DNA of 42,499 nucleotides from Paenibacillus sp. MMS18-CY102 (GCF_009789195.1 NZ_WSTC01000043.1:1-42499), one strand, 5' to 3'. Positions 1 to 8,254 are shown, counted from the stretch's first letter. Program-made: numbers and translations. The notes: a model not told the origin generated them from the letters alone.

Positions 1-25
1 CATTTTCGGGTATAGTAGTCATCGA

Positions 26-77
26 GTAGGGTCCTTTCTTGGTGGTCTCAGCAACCCCGAGGATACCCTACTTTTTT
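26..77 (+). terminator. Intrinsic terminator of a gene lying left of the window
   Basis: The arms GTAGGGTCCT (26-35) and AGGATACCCTAC (60-71) pair with a two-base bulge and are followed directly by six T (72-77). The plus-strand gene it would serve is outside the window. It could also be the expression platform of a leader RNA, but no leader motif is recognisable here. Confidence 0.6.
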
Positions 78-128
78 ATGTTCTGGGAATACTCCAGATC
101 ATGGTACACAGACTATTGTACGTCATCC

Positions 129-243
129 GTCAGCCGCTCAACGACGCCAATAAGGCAGATATTCCTCCCCTATTCACCCGTCAGCCGCTCAACGACGCCA
201 ATAAGGCAGATATTCCTCCCCTATTCACCCGTCAGTTGCTCAA
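129..243. repeat. 51-bp tandem repeat, two full copies and a partial third (family B cores)
   Basis: Copies at 129-179 and 180-230 are identical. A third begins at 231 and diverges after about 13 bases. Each copy carries the family B palindrome (cores 149-174 and 200-225), with arms like AATAAGGCA and a CCCTATT end. The pair lies directly downstream of the minus-strand ABC permease gene and next to its terminator. With the terminators this accounts for all of 1-300, where no credible gene is seen; ORFs through the repeat simply translate it twice. Confidence 0.85.
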
Positions 244-244
244 T

Positions 245-292
245 AAAAAAGCGGCGGACGATACGCTCTCTCCAGAGCCCTAGTCCACCGCT
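245..292 (-). terminator. Intrinsic terminator of the ABC permease operon
   Basis: On the minus strand the stem AGCGGTGGAC (292-283) pairs with GTCCGCCGCT (259-250) through one G-T wobble and is followed by TTTTTT (250-245). It lies just below the stop codon of the permease gene. Confidence 0.85.
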
Positions 293-300
293 GTTTCCTT

Positions 301-1143
301 CTATCCTTTAAAACTATCCTGCCACCGAAGCAGGCGATGCTCTAACAAACGGACCAAGGAGTCCGAAAGCTTGCCGACGGCCGCAAAAATCGTAATGCCG
401 ACGAACACGACATCCGTCTGCATGAACGAGCGGGCATCCTGGATCATGTAGCCTACGCCAGATTCCGCGCCAACTAGCTCCGCCACCACGAGCACGAGCC
501 ACGCGATGCTAAGCGACAGCCGTACGCCGAGCAAGATGTTCGGCAGCGCCGCGGGAATGATCAGCTTCACGATCTGCCGGTAACGGCTGAATTGCAGCAC
601 GCGCGACACTTCGAACAGCTTCGAGTCCACGTTGCGGACACCGAGGAATGTGTTCACATAGAGCGGGAAAAATGCGCCAAGTGAGATGAGCAGCACTTTG
701 GACAGCTCCCCAAAGCCGAACCACATAATGAAGAGCGGCGTAATGGCCAGCAGCGGAACGGTGCGAATCATTTGAACCGTCGGATTCACGTATTCCTCAA
801 CCCGCCGCGACATTCCGACGAACAACCCGAGCAACAGGCCGCTGCCCCCGCCGATAAGAAAGCCTAGTGATGCCCGCACAACACTGATGCGCAAATGGCG
901 CCCTAACTCGCCGTCGGCGATTAACGAAACGTATTGCTTCAATATAAGCAGCGGCGACGAGAATAGCTGCTGCGAAATCACCCCATAAGAGCTCAACGAT
1001 TGCCATAATACAAGAATGATGGCCGGGATCAGTGCCGCCCTGTAGGCTAGCTTCCATTTGGCTGATCGCGCTTTGTTCACTGACGCTGGCTTATTCAAAA
1101 CGCCCCCCTGCTTGCGCGCGTCCGCCTGTACGGTTGTCGACAT
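301..1143 (-). CDS. ABC transporter permease, nitrate/sulfonate/taurine (SsuC/TauC) type
   Basis: Inner-membrane permease of about 280 residues, the usual size for SsuC/TauC/NrtB proteins. About six hydrophobic segments are visible. The cytoplasmic coupling loop is recognisable in the C-terminal half, around the stretch RQIVKLIIPAALPNIL, where it should contact the ATPase encoded just upstream. ATG at 1143 is chosen because GAGG sits 7 nt before it; the longer TTG start at 1152 would abut the ribosome site. Thirty-nine bases separate it from the ATPase gene, so the two are co-transcribed. No periplasmic binding protein gene is in the operon, so the substrate (sulfonate, taurine, nitrate or a pyrimidine-like compound) cannot be assigned. 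Family call firm, substrate unknown. Confidence 0.85.
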   Translation of the reverse strand: MSTTVQADARKQGGVLNKPASVNKARSAKWKLAYRAALIPAIILVLWQSLSSYGVISQQLFSSPLLILKQYVSLIADGELGRHLRISVVRASLGFLIGGGSGLLLGLFVGMSRRVEEYVNPTVQMIRTVPLLAITPLFIMWFGFGELSKVLLISLGAFFPLYVNTFLGVRNVDSKLFEVSRVLQFSRYRQIVKLIIPAALPNILLGVRLSLSIAWLVLVVAELVGAESGVGYMIQDARSFMQTDVVFVGITIFAAVGKLSDSLVRLLEHRLLRWQDSFKG

Positions 1144-1182
1144 CTCTCTCAACCTCTTCCTACAATAGAATCTTCTTTCTGC

Positions 1183-1953
1183 CTAAATGCTGTAAGCGTC
1201 CTGTTCCTGCTCCGTATGCTCTAGCTTGCTGAGCACATGCGTACGCAGCTCCGTGAAAGCCCGGCTCGTGCGCTTGCGCGGATACGGCAAGTCGATCGGC
1301 ACGATATCTTTGATCCGGCCCGGCTTCGCATCCAATACGACAACCCGCGTGGACAGGAACACTGCTTCATCAATGTCATGCGTGACGAGCACCATCGACG
1401 TCTTATTCGTTTCCCAAATATCGAGCAGCGCCTCCTGCATGTGGCTGCGCGTGAATGCATCCAATGCGCCGAACGGCTCATCGAGCAACAGCACCTTCGG
1501 CTTGCGAAGCAGCGCCCTTGCGATCGCTACCCGTTGCGACATCCCGCCGGACAGCTGTCTCGGGTACGCCTTCTCGAATCCGGTGAGCTTCACTAACTGA
1601 ATCAACTCATCGACCCGTTGGCGAATCGCAGGGTCCTTCAGCGACAGGTCGGCTGCGATATTGCCCTCAACCGTTAACCACGGGAATAACCGATGCTCTT
1701 GGAAAATGAACCCTTTCTCTTGCGAGGGGCGAACAACCCGCTCGCCTTCCAGCAGCACTTGGCCTTCGAAATCGGTGTCCAAGCCTGCGATGATTTTCAG
1801 CAGCGTACTTTTGCCGCAACCGCTGGGCCCGATTATCGTCGTAAAGTCGCCTTCGTTTACGTTTAGGCTCAGCCGATCCAACACATGCACGCCAGAGCCA
1901 TTGTCCCCTCGAAACGTTTTGTTCACTTCCTGAATTTCAAGCACGGATCCCAT
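1183..1953 (-). CDS. ABC transporter ATP-binding protein, SsuB/TauB type
   Basis: Cytoplasmic ATPase of 256 residues energising the permease encoded downstream. Walker [10 protein letters not shown] is at residues 42-50, the ABC signature [15 protein letters not shown] near 139, Walker [12 protein letters not shown] near 161, and the switch histidine lies in LVTHDIDEA. The [13 protein letters not shown] stretch is typical of the nitrate/sulfonate/taurine ATPase family. ATG 1953 is preferred over GTG 1962 because AAGGGG lies 8 nt upstream of it. It is the first gene of a two-gene operon with a good SigA-like promoter at 2045-2074. The binding protein is missing from the locus and must be encoded elsewhere if the system works. 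Confidence 0.87.
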   Translation of the reverse strand: MGSVLEIQEVNKTFRGDNGSGVHVLDRLSLNVNEGDFTTIIGPSGCGKSTLLKIIAGLDTDFEGQVLLEGERVVRPSQEKGFIFQEHRLFPWLTVEGNIAADLSLKDPAIRQRVDELIQLVKLTGFEKAYPRQLSGGMSQRVAIARALLRKPKVLLLDEPFGALDAFTRSHMQEALLDIWETNKTSMVLVTHDIDEAVFLSTRVVVLDAKPGRIKDIVPIDLPYPRKRTSRAFTELRTHVLSKLEHTEQEQDAYSI

Positions 1954-2044
1954 GCCCAACACCCCTTCTACGCAGCCTGCTCGGCTCTATTATTCATCAT
2001 CACTCTTGGCGAGAGACGATTCTCGTTTCCGTTTATTGGGGCTA

Positions 2045-2080
2045 ATCTTAGCATTCGGGTCGGTATACTGTCAATACCCG
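2045..2080 (-). promoter_or_regulatory. SigA-like promoter of the ABC operon with overlapping inverted repeat
   Basis: Minus strand: -35 TTGACA (2074-2069), 18-nt spacer, -10 TAAGAT (2050-2045). The -35 lies inside an imperfect dyad with arms CGGTAT and ATACCC at 2061-2080, a position suited to a repressor. The regulator is unknown. Confidence 0.6.
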
Positions 2081-2126
2081 AGTAAAACACTAGGAGAAAT
2101 ATTTATTCAAACATATACACCCTTCT

Positions 2127-2164
2127 ATGAGAGTCATGGCAGGACATGAGAGTCATGGCAAGAC
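2127..2164. repeat. Tandem 19-bp repeat, each with the dyad ATGAGAGTCAT, upstream of the ABC promoter
   Basis: Copies at 2127-2145 and 2146-2164 differ at one base. Each begins with the inverted repeat ATGA-GAG-TCAT. They lie about 50-95 bp upstream of the -35 box of the ABC operon, a place where an activator could bind. The 19-bp spacing is near two helical turns. Confidence 0.6.
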
Positions 2165-2281
2165 ACATGTGCAGCAAGACACAACTAAGCAAACTGTGCT
2201 CCGTTATGCTTGTCACGCTTAACAGTAAACTGGATGTTTCTAGTAAGAGAGAATATGGGGTGCCGCCGTACTGTCTATTTC

Positions 2282-2464
2282 TAACGGACCGAGGAGACGT
2301 TATTTGGCCAAAAACAGATGTTTTTTTGTTCTAACGGACTCAGCAGCCGTTATTCGGCTAAAAACACCATCATGAGGCAGCAAATAGACTAAATAACGGC
2401 TGTGGAGTCCGTTACATTTGCAATCGGCCCAAATAGAGGGATATAACGGCTGTCAGGTCCGTTA
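2282..2464. repeat. Family A tetrad 1: four 21-nt palindromic cores in a 183-nt element
   Basis: Cores lie at 2282-2302, 2332-2352, 2394-2414 and 2444-2464. Each starts TAACGG and ends CGTTA or CCGTTA. The first two read TAACGGAC..., the last two are the inverse (TAACGGC...GTCCGTTA), giving forward-forward-reverse-reverse order with start-to-start spacing of 50, 62 and 50. Core 2 and the reverse complement of core 3 agree at 19 of 21 positions. The same geometry recurs at 35119-35301. With the promoter, tandem repeat and hairpin listed separately, this accounts for the gene-free stretch 1954-2601; the small ORFs crossing it have no visible ribosome site or family. Confidence 0.9.
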
Positions 2465-2526
2465 AAACTGGAGGGGATCGAATCTGAGTCTGTGGCATCT
2501 GCCGAAATTACGCCAGAAGCGCTGTT

Positions 2527-2583
2527 CGCACGCCAAACAGCCCCTATCCAGTGAAGGAAAGAGGCTGCTTGGTGTGCGTTTTA
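2527..2583 (+). terminator. Long hairpin beside the chemoreceptor stop codon, T-run on the plus strand
   Basis: CGCACGCCAAACAGCC (2527-2542) pairs with GGCTGCTTGGTGTGCG (2563-2578) with only wobbles or single mismatches, and TTTTA follows on the plus strand. The known neighbour is the minus-strand chemoreceptor ending at 2602, for which the hairpin has no T-tail. It may act in both directions, or end a plus-strand transcript from the repeat region. Confidence 0.5.
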
Positions 2584-2601
2584 TCACAATCTGCTGCTCT
2601 A

Positions 2602-4305
2602 CTAAACCTTGAACTTCCCAATCATCGCCGAAAGCTCGCCAGCCAAGGCCGATAACCCGTCCATCGCCACGATCATCTCTTGAACGCCCGCATTCTGCTC
2701 CTCCGTATGGGCGTATACCTCACGGGAGCCGTCCGCCGCCTGTTGGGCAACATGCTCAATCGTCTGGATCGCGTGGACAGCCATATCTGACTGCGCGACA
2801 AGCGCATTCGCGCGCTCTGCAACTTTGCTAATCTGGCTAGCAACGTCTTCCATCGCTTGGCGAATGCCGCCGAACACTTCCCCTGTCTGGTTTACGCGAT
2901 GCATGCCAGCCGTTACCTCCCGAAGGCTGACATCGGCTGCTTTCATAACCGAAGCAGTTTCGGTGCGAACGCCTTCAACAAGCTCGGATACGGCCGAAGC
3001 TGCGTTTCCCGTCTGCGTGGACAGTTTGCGCACCTCATCCGCTACAACCGCGAAGCCTTTACCCGCTTCGCCTGCACGTGAAGCTTCAATCGAAGCATTA
3101 AGCGCCAGCATCTGCGTCTGCTTGGCGATATTCGCGATCAAACTCGCTGTCTCGCCAATTTGCTCCGAGCGAATGCCCAGGCGCTCAACGAACGATCCGA
3201 GGCTGCCCATCTGCTCTTGAATGGCATGCATCTGCGAAACTGTCGATAATACAATTTCTTCGCCTGAACGCGTCGCCTGCAACGCGTAAGCGGATTGTTG
3301 GTCTGCACGCTCCGCCAATTCCGCGATTGCGCCAGCTCCAGACGACATCGTGCCAACCGCTGTGACGCCGCGGTCAACCCCCTGCACCTGCTTCTCCGTT
3401 CCAACCGCAATCTCGCCCATAATCGAAGAAATCTGATCCGAAGACTGCATAATATAATCCGATTGCTGGCGCAGCTTGTCCGCTGATTCCGTTACTTTGC
3501 CAGCATGCTGCCCTAGCTCGCTAATCATGGCATGCCAATTGTCCTTCATGCTATTAATCGCCAATGCCAAGTCCAGAATCTCATCCCGATTGCGCACATC
3601 GACGGACGCAATTGTCAGGTCGCCCGCAGCAAGGCCACCTGCCGTCCGAACCATCGTCCGCATCGGGCGAACGATAAGCCTTGATAGAATAAGGCCGATG
3701 AGAATGGCAAATGCAAGAACCGCTACACTGCACAGAATGAGCGTATTGACCGTCTGTTTCGATTCCTGCTTATAATCGCTCAGCCTCTGCTGCAGCGAGG
3801 CTTTCTCTGCCTCCCCCAGTTGTTCGGCTGATTGATTCAATTGGTCTGTGATCGGAATCGCCCACATAGACGCTTCCGTTTTCGCGAGATCAACGCGCTT
3901 CTGCTCCACATAACCCCGTACCTTCACAAGCAGACGCCCGAATGTCGCATTCGACTCTTCCAGCGATTGTACGGCTTTGTCCCGCTTCTCTACGCCAGTA
4001 TCTGCGCCCAATCCTTCAATTCGCGAACCGAGCTGTTTGCTCAGCTCTTCCATTTGCTTCGCTTTATCCGCCGTCGGATCGACCAAGTAACTAAACAGCA
4101 AGCCATGCTGGTGCTGCGCGTCGATCTCAATTGCAGAAACAGTCTCCATTGCTTGCGAATACGAATCGATTAATGCCGTGTAATTTCGGTCCAGCTTGTT
4201 CATAAATAGGTAGGCGATACCTGCGGTCGCACATACCAGCAGCGACACCGCCACGAAAGCGACGGTCAGCTTGCGGCCTAGCGAGAAACGGAACGATTTT
4301 GTCAC
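2602..4305 (-). CDS. Methyl-accepting chemotaxis protein with short extracellular sensor domain
   Basis: Membrane chemoreceptor of 567 residues. TM1 is near residues 11-33, followed by a helical extracellular domain of about 155 residues (four-helix-bundle type) and TM2 near 189-210. A HAMP segment follows ([21 protein letters not shown]). The cytoplasmic signalling rod has the conserved hairpin tip around [20 protein letters not shown], which contacts CheA and CheW. Start is GTG at 4305 with GAGGGGGG 6 nt upstream. It is the last gene of the mgl block, 93 bases below mglC. By analogy with E. coli Trg, which senses sugar-loaded MglB, it may report galactose-type sugars bound by the MglB encoded in the same block; this is inference. 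Confidence 0.9.
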   Translation of the reverse strand: MTKSFRFSLGRKLTVAFVAVSLLVCATAGIAYLFMNKLDRNYTALIDSYSQAMETVSAIEIDAQHQHGLLFSYLVDPTADKAKQMEELSKQLGSRIEGLGADTGVEKRDKAVQSLEESNATFGRLLVKVRGYVEQKRVDLAKTEASMWAIPITDQLNQSAEQLGEAEKASLQQRLSDYKQESKQTVNTLILCSVAVLAFAILIGLILSRLIVRPMRTMVRTAGGLAAGDLTIASVDVRNRDEILDLALAINSMKDNWHAMISELGQHAGKVTESADKLRQQSDYIMQSSDQISSIMGEIAVGTEKQVQGVDRGVTAVGTMSSGAGAIAELAERADQQSAYALQATRSGEEIVLSTVSQMHAIQEQMGSLGSFVERLGIRSEQIGETASLIANIAKQTQMLALNASIEASRAGEAGKGFAVVADEVRKLSTQTGNAASAVSELVEGVRTETASVMKAADVSLREVTAGMHRVNQTGEVFGGIRQAMEDVASQISKVAERANALVAQSDMAVHAIQTIEHVAQQAADGSREVYAHTEEQNAGVQEMIVAMDGLSALAGELSAMIGKFKV

Positions 4306-4344
4306 CTGAAGCCCCCCTCAAGTTTTTGTCTATATACACGCGCA

Positions 4345-4379
4345 AGGGCCGCCAGATAAAAAACACCTGCGGCCGATTA
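4345..4379 (-). other. Hairpin between mglC and the chemoreceptor gene
   Basis: On the minus strand GGCCGCAG and CTGGCGGCC can pair with one bulged base around a T-rich loop. No T-run follows, so a processing or pausing element is more likely than a full terminator. The chemoreceptor could be expressed by partial read-through from mglBAC. Confidence 0.35.
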
Positions 4380-4398
4380 CGAACGATATGTTATGAAA

Positions 4399-5418
4399 TT
4401 ATTTTTTCGCCATATATTTGCGGATGTCGAATGCAACTGCCGCAACGATGATGAGCCCTTTAATGATGAGCTGGTAGTATGGGCTTACGCCTACGAACGT
4501 CAAACCGTAGTTAATAACGCCGAAGATGAGTACGCCTGCTGCAACGCCCGGTACCGTACCGACGCCGCCTGCTGTAGATACGCCGCCGACTACGCAAGCC
4601 GCGATCGCATCAAGCTCATACATGTTGCCGTAGTTGTTCGTTGCGCCGCCCGTACGCGCTGCTTCCAGCACGCCTGCTAGGCCATAAAGCCCGCCGGATA
4701 CGGCATAGATGATGATCAAGTTACGTGCAACGTTAATGCCGGATACATGTGCTGCTTGGACGTTGCCGCCGATTGCATACATGTTCTTGCCAAGGCGTGT
4801 CTTATTGAAAACAACCCAGCAAATCAGTGCTACTACGAGAGCGATGATAACGATATACGGTAGCGTATAGCCGCCGCCTAGATCGAAGTAACCCGAGCCC
4901 CACTTCATGAAGTCTGAACGCAAGCCGCCGATTGGCTGCGATTGGTTCGGTTTCATATCGAAGTACAGCGAGTTCAAACCATAAATGCCGACCATCGTGC
5001 CCAGCGTTGCGATGAACGGAGGGACATGAAGCTTCGCGACGATCAAGCCGTTAACCAAACCTACGAGCAAGCCCGCGATGATGCCGATAATAACCGGAAT
5101 CCCTACCCACAGATGCGGCAAGTCTGGATAGAACTTGTTCGCATAAGTATCAATCTGAAGCATCGATGCTGAGATAACAGCTGTTAGTCCGACTACGCGG
5201 CCTGACGACAAGTCCGTACCGCCTGTAATAAGGACAAATGCTGCGCCCAATGCGATTATAAGCCGTGTCGACGATTGCTGCAAGATGTTAATAAACGTCG
5301 AGAAAGCCAAGAAGTTTGGATCAGCGATTGCAATGCCGATGACGAGCAAGATGAGCACGACGAAGATTGCTCTCTGCGCCAAATAATTTCTCACTTTGTA
5401 TAATGGATGCGTGTTCAT
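4399..5418 (-). CDS. mglC: Galactose/methyl-galactoside ABC transporter permease MglC
   Basis: Inner-membrane permease of 339 residues, close to the 336 of E. coli MglC, with eight to ten hydrophobic segments. Family marks include ALGAAFVLITGGTDLSSGR near the N-terminus, VNGLIVAKLHVPPFIATLGTM, and the C-terminal GLTFVGVSPYYQLIIKGLII. The ATG overlaps the mglA stop (ATGA at 5415-5418), so translation of the two is coupled. It forms the membrane channel of the sugar importer with two copies of MglA. Ribose or xylose permeases are relatives, but gene order and the MglB neighbour favour the mgl assignment. Confidence 0.88.
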   Translation of the reverse strand: MNTHPLYKVRNYLAQRAIFVVLILLVIGIAIADPNFLAFSTFINILQQSSTRLIIALGAAFVLITGGTDLSSGRVVGLTAVISASMLQIDTYANKFYPDLPHLWVGIPVIIGIIAGLLVGLVNGLIVAKLHVPPFIATLGTMVGIYGLNSLYFDMKPNQSQPIGGLRSDFMKWGSGYFDLGGGYTLPYIVIIALVVALICWVVFNKTRLGKNMYAIGGNVQAAHVSGINVARNLIIIYAVSGGLYGLAGVLEAARTGGATNNYGNMYELDAIAACVVGGVSTAGGVGTVPGVAAGVLIFGVINYGLTFVGVSPYYQLIIKGLIIVAAVAFDIRKYMAKK

Positions 5419-6953
5419 GCTTTATTCCCTCCTGTAACTGCCGATCGTTGCTGTGCCGCCAGCCGCATAATTTCTTGCTCGGTTGCCTTGCTGCCTTCTA
5501 CGATGCCTGTCATTCGCCCTTCGCTCATGACCATAATCCGGTCGGACATGCCCAGCAATTCCGGCATCTCAGAGGAAATCATAATGATGCTTTTCCCTTG
5601 CTTGGCGAGTTCGATAATGATGGAGTAAATCTCGTATTTGGCACCGACGTCGATGCCGCGCGTCGGCTCGTCGAGCAGCAGAATATCGGGTTCCGTTAGC
5701 AGCCAACGCGCCAGCAGCACTTTCTGCTGGTTACCGCCGGACAGGTTCCGAATTTGCGTATCAACCGAAGGCGTCTTCGTCCGCAGCTTCTCTACGTTCA
5801 GCTGCGCTTCTGCCCTGCCTTCGCTCTCCTTGATTAATCCGAGCTTGTTCTGGTAACGGCCCAAGTTTGCGATAATCGTATTCTCGTAGACGGACAGTAC
5901 AGGGAAGATGCCTGTAACCCGGCGTTCCTCTGTGAGCAGTGCGATCTTATGCTGCTTGGCGTCAGCTGGAGACTTGATCTTCACTTGCTTGCCATTAATG
6001 CTAATCGTACCGGAAGCGACGCCACGAAGGCCGAACAGCGCTTCGATCAGCTCTGTACGCTGCGCGCCGACAAGGCCGCCCAAGCCGAGAATCTCGCCGC
6101 GGCGAAGCGCGAACGATACGTCTTGGAACGATTTTGGATTCGGTGACGAAAGCTTCTCGACATTCATGAGTGTCTCGCCCGGCACATTCGTCCGCTCTGG
6201 GAACCGCTCTGTCAGGTCACGCCCTACCATTCGGGAGATGATCAGGTCTGTCGTCAGCTCGCTCGAATCCCAAGTGCCGATATATTTGCCGTCCCGCATA
6301 ATCGTAACCTCATCGGAGATTTGCAGGATCTCTTCCATTTTGTGCGATATATAAATAATAGAAACACCGCGCTTGCGCAGCCGATTAATGATGCTGAACA
6401 GCTGTTCGACCTCGTTCCCCGTAAGCGAGGAGGTCGGCTCGTCCATGACGATGACCTTGGAGTTAAACGAAACAGCTTTCGCAATTTCCAGCGATTGAAT
6501 CTTCGATACCGACAGCGAGCCCGTCCGAGCGCGCGGATCAACATCAATTTCCAGATCGCGGAACAGTTGCAGCGTATCCTCGTACATTCGCTTTTCATTA
6601 ACAAGCTTAAGCGGACCGAATCCAAACGTCGGGAAACGTCCGAGCCAAATATTTTCCATTACGTTCCGGTGAGGAACGGGGTGCAGCTCTTGGTGAATCA
6701 TTGAAACGCCGCTGTTTAGTGCATCTTTGGAGTTGTTAATCGCCATTTTGCTGCCATTGATAAAGATTTCGCCTTCGTCCGGCTTATAGATGCCGAACAA
6801 GCATTTCATCAGTGTTGATTTCCCTGCTCCGTTCTCTCCCATAAGCGCATGCACGGTACCGGGCTTCACTTTCAGTGTTACATTACTGAGCGCTTGCACG
6901 CCGGGAAAGGCTTTCGAAATCCCTTTCATCTCCAGTACATGTTGCTCCGCCAT
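5415..6953 (-). CDS. mglA: Galactose/methyl-galactoside ABC transporter ATP-binding protein MglA
   Basis: Double-cassette ATPase of 512 residues (E. coli MglA has 506). The first half has Walker A GENGAGKST at 39-47, Walker B VIVMDEPTSSLT and a divergent signature (LSVSKIQSLEIAKA). The second half has a degenerate Walker A (GGLVGAQRTELIEALFG) but a canonical signature LSGGNQQKVLLARWL and LLLDEPTRGIDVG, as is usual for sugar importers of the CUT2 class. Start ATG 6953 has GGGAGGG 7 nt upstream. The gene follows mglB after 87 bases that hold two hairpins, and overlaps mglC by four bases. Confidence 0.9.
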   Translation of the reverse strand: MAEQHVLEMKGISKAFPGVQALSNVTLKVKPGTVHALMGENGAGKSTLMKCLFGIYKPDEGEIFINGSKMAINNSKDALNSGVSMIHQELHPVPHRNVMENIWLGRFPTFGFGPLKLVNEKRMYEDTLQLFRDLEIDVDPRARTGSLSVSKIQSLEIAKAVSFNSKVIVMDEPTSSLTGNEVEQLFSIINRLRKRGVSIIYISHKMEEILQISDEVTIMRDGKYIGTWDSSELTTDLIISRMVGRDLTERFPERTNVPGETLMNVEKLSSPNPKSFQDVSFALRRGEILGLGGLVGAQRTELIEALFGLRGVASGTISINGKQVKIKSPADAKQHKIALLTEERRVTGIFPVLSVYENTIIANLGRYQNKLGLIKESEGRAEAQLNVEKLRTKTPSVDTQIRNLSGGNQQKVLLARWLLTEPDILLLDEPTRGIDVGAKYEIYSIIIELAKQGKSIIMISSEMPELLGMSDRIMVMSEGRMTGIVEGSKATEQEIMRLAAQQRSAVTGGNKA

Positions 6954-6979
6954 TCTCTATCCCTCCCACTTGACCAGCC

Positions 6980-7026
6980 CTCGCACGGAATGCGAGAGGG
7001 GCAACGCTTCAAAATGCCGCTGCCCC
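6980..7026 (-). promoter_or_regulatory. Two hairpins in the mglB-mglA intercistronic gap
   Basis: GGGGCAGCG and CGTTGCCCC (7026-6998 on the minus strand) form a 9-bp stem with one wobble; CTCGCA and TGCGAG (6996-6980) form a second. Neither has a T-run. Such structures commonly stabilise the binding-protein message or limit read-through into the transporter genes, giving more MglB than MglAC. Confidence 0.6.
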
Positions 7027-7040
7027 TCCCCCATCATTCC

Positions 7041-8099
7041 TTATTGCGCGTCAGCAATGTTGTCTTTGGTGATTTTTTTGTATGCAATCCATACATATTT
7101 GCCGTCAGTGATGTCAAAGCCGATGTTTTCTTTCGTTGGCGTTTCGCCTTTAGCCAGTGCCGTAGCAATTGCTACCGAAGCTGCGCCTTGGCTCTTCGCA
7201 TCGTTAAGCACCGTTCCGAGCATCGTGCCGTCTTGGAGCGCTTGGATAGCAGGAGCTGTTGCATCAACGCCTACAACTGGGATGTATTTGTCGCCAGTGA
7301 AGTAGCCAGCTGCTTTCAATGCTTCGATTGCGCCGAGCGCCATGTCGTCATTGTTTGCGAGAACCGCTTCGATTTTGTCGCCATTGGAAGCGAGGAACGC
7401 TTGCATTTTCTCTTGGCCTTTTACGCGATCCCACATTGCTGTATCTTCAGCGAGCTTGTCAACTTGGATACCAGCGTCTTGAATCGCTTGTACCGAGAAT
7501 TTCGTACGGAGCTCAGCATCTTGGTGCCCTGGCTCGCCAGTCAGCATAACGTACTGGAGTTTGCCGTCGCCGTTTTTGTCTGCTTTAGGATTAGCTTTCC
7601 AGTAGTCAACGATCAGTTGGCCGGAGATTGTGCCGGACTCTTCTGCTTTCGCGCCTACATAGAATACTTTGTCCCATTTGTTCATGTCTTCAGCTACCGG
7701 CTCGCGGTTCAGGAAGACAACTGGCGTGTTCGAGCTTTTTGCTTTGTCGATGATAACGCCTGCCGCCGTACGGTCAACTGGGTTGATGATCATCGATTTA
7801 TATTTTTTGGAGATAAACAGATCGACTTTTTCGTTTTGCGTTGGTTGCGCGTTCTGGCTGTCAACGATGTCCAGCTCTGCTTTGCCTTTTGCTGCATCGG
7901 ACATTGCGTTACGAACGCCCGTCATGAACGTGTCATCAAACTTGTAGATTGCTACGCCAAGCTTTGGCGTTCCAGCTGCTGCCGTGTCGCCGCCGCTGCC
8001 ACTGTCTTCTGTCTTAGAAGCGCTGTTGCCGCAAGCTGCAGCCGTAAGCATAACCCCTGTCATAAGTGCAAGCATCAACGTCTTTTTAGTCTTTTTCAT
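7041..8099 (-). CDS. mglB: Galactose-binding lipoprotein MglB
   Basis: Extracytoplasmic substrate-binding protein of 352 residues, periplasmic-binding-protein-4 fold. An N-terminal signal peptide ends in the lipobox TAAAC with the lipidated Cys at residue 23, then a Ser/Gly-rich tether. The mature part starts GVAIYKFDDTFMTGVRNAM and contains IINPVDRTAAGVIIDKAKSSNTPVVFLNREP and ANNDDMALGAIEALKAAGYF, hallmarks of the galactose/glucose (MglB) clade. GGGAGG lies a few bases before ATG 8099. It is the first and likely most abundant product of mglBAC and has its own promoter region with paired direct repeats. Confidence 0.9.
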   Translation of the reverse strand: MKKTKKTLMLALMTGVMLTAAACGNSASKTEDSGSGGDTAAAGTPKLGVAIYKFDDTFMTGVRNAMSDAAKGKAELDIVDSQNAQPTQNEKVDLFISKKYKSMIINPVDRTAAGVIIDKAKSSNTPVVFLNREPVAEDMNKWDKVFYVGAKAEESGTISGQLIVDYWKANPKADKNGDGKLQYVMLTGEPGHQDAELRTKFSVQAIQDAGIQVDKLAEDTAMWDRVKGQEKMQAFLASNGDKIEAVLANNDDMALGAIEALKAAGYFTGDKYIPVVGVDATAPAIQALQDGTMLGTVLNDAKSQGAASVAIATALAKGETPTKENIGFDITDGKYVWIAYKKITKDNIADAQ

Positions 8100-8190
8100 C
8101 TGTATTGACCTCCCTGGAGACCTCTGTAGTTCGCTATCGAGCAGCCTTTAGCTTTGTGTGCTTCGTGCGCTTCGCTTAGCGTCTAACGAC

Positions 8191-8254
8191 ATTATGCTTC
8201 ATTTACGGCTGGATTCGAATGTAAAATTCTCATGCTTTCTATCGAAATTCTCAT
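8191..8254 (-). promoter_or_regulatory. mglB promoter with two direct repeats 21 bp apart (candidate response-regulator sites)
   Basis: On the minus strand ATGAGAATTT occurs at 8254-8245 and again at 8233-8224, exactly 21 bp apart and in the same orientation. A -10 CATAAT lies at 8196-8191; 17 bp before it the -35 is poor (TTCGAA), typical of an activator-dependent promoter. Direct half-sites two turns apart next to the -35 are the usual arrangement for AraC-type activators. The AraC-domain response regulator encoded upstream on the same strand is the best candidate. Confidence 0.65.

Noticed and set aside
1-77. T-box or other leader riboswitch at the left edge
   Set aside because: There is a terminator hairpin but no T-box AGGGTGG-type antiterminator motif or downstream gene on that strand.
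129-243. Short 51-bp repeats as a CRISPR array
   Set aside because: The copies are directly adjacent without variable spacers, and no cas genes are near; they fit the family B elements.
2146-2334. 62-codon frame in the gap upstream of the ABC operon
   Set aside because: It runs into the first family A core, has no ribosome site and no known family.
6849-8108. 419-codon plus-strand frame opposite mglB
   Set aside because: It mirrors mglB in the antisense frame, has no ribosome site and no recognisable domain; a codon-bias shadow.
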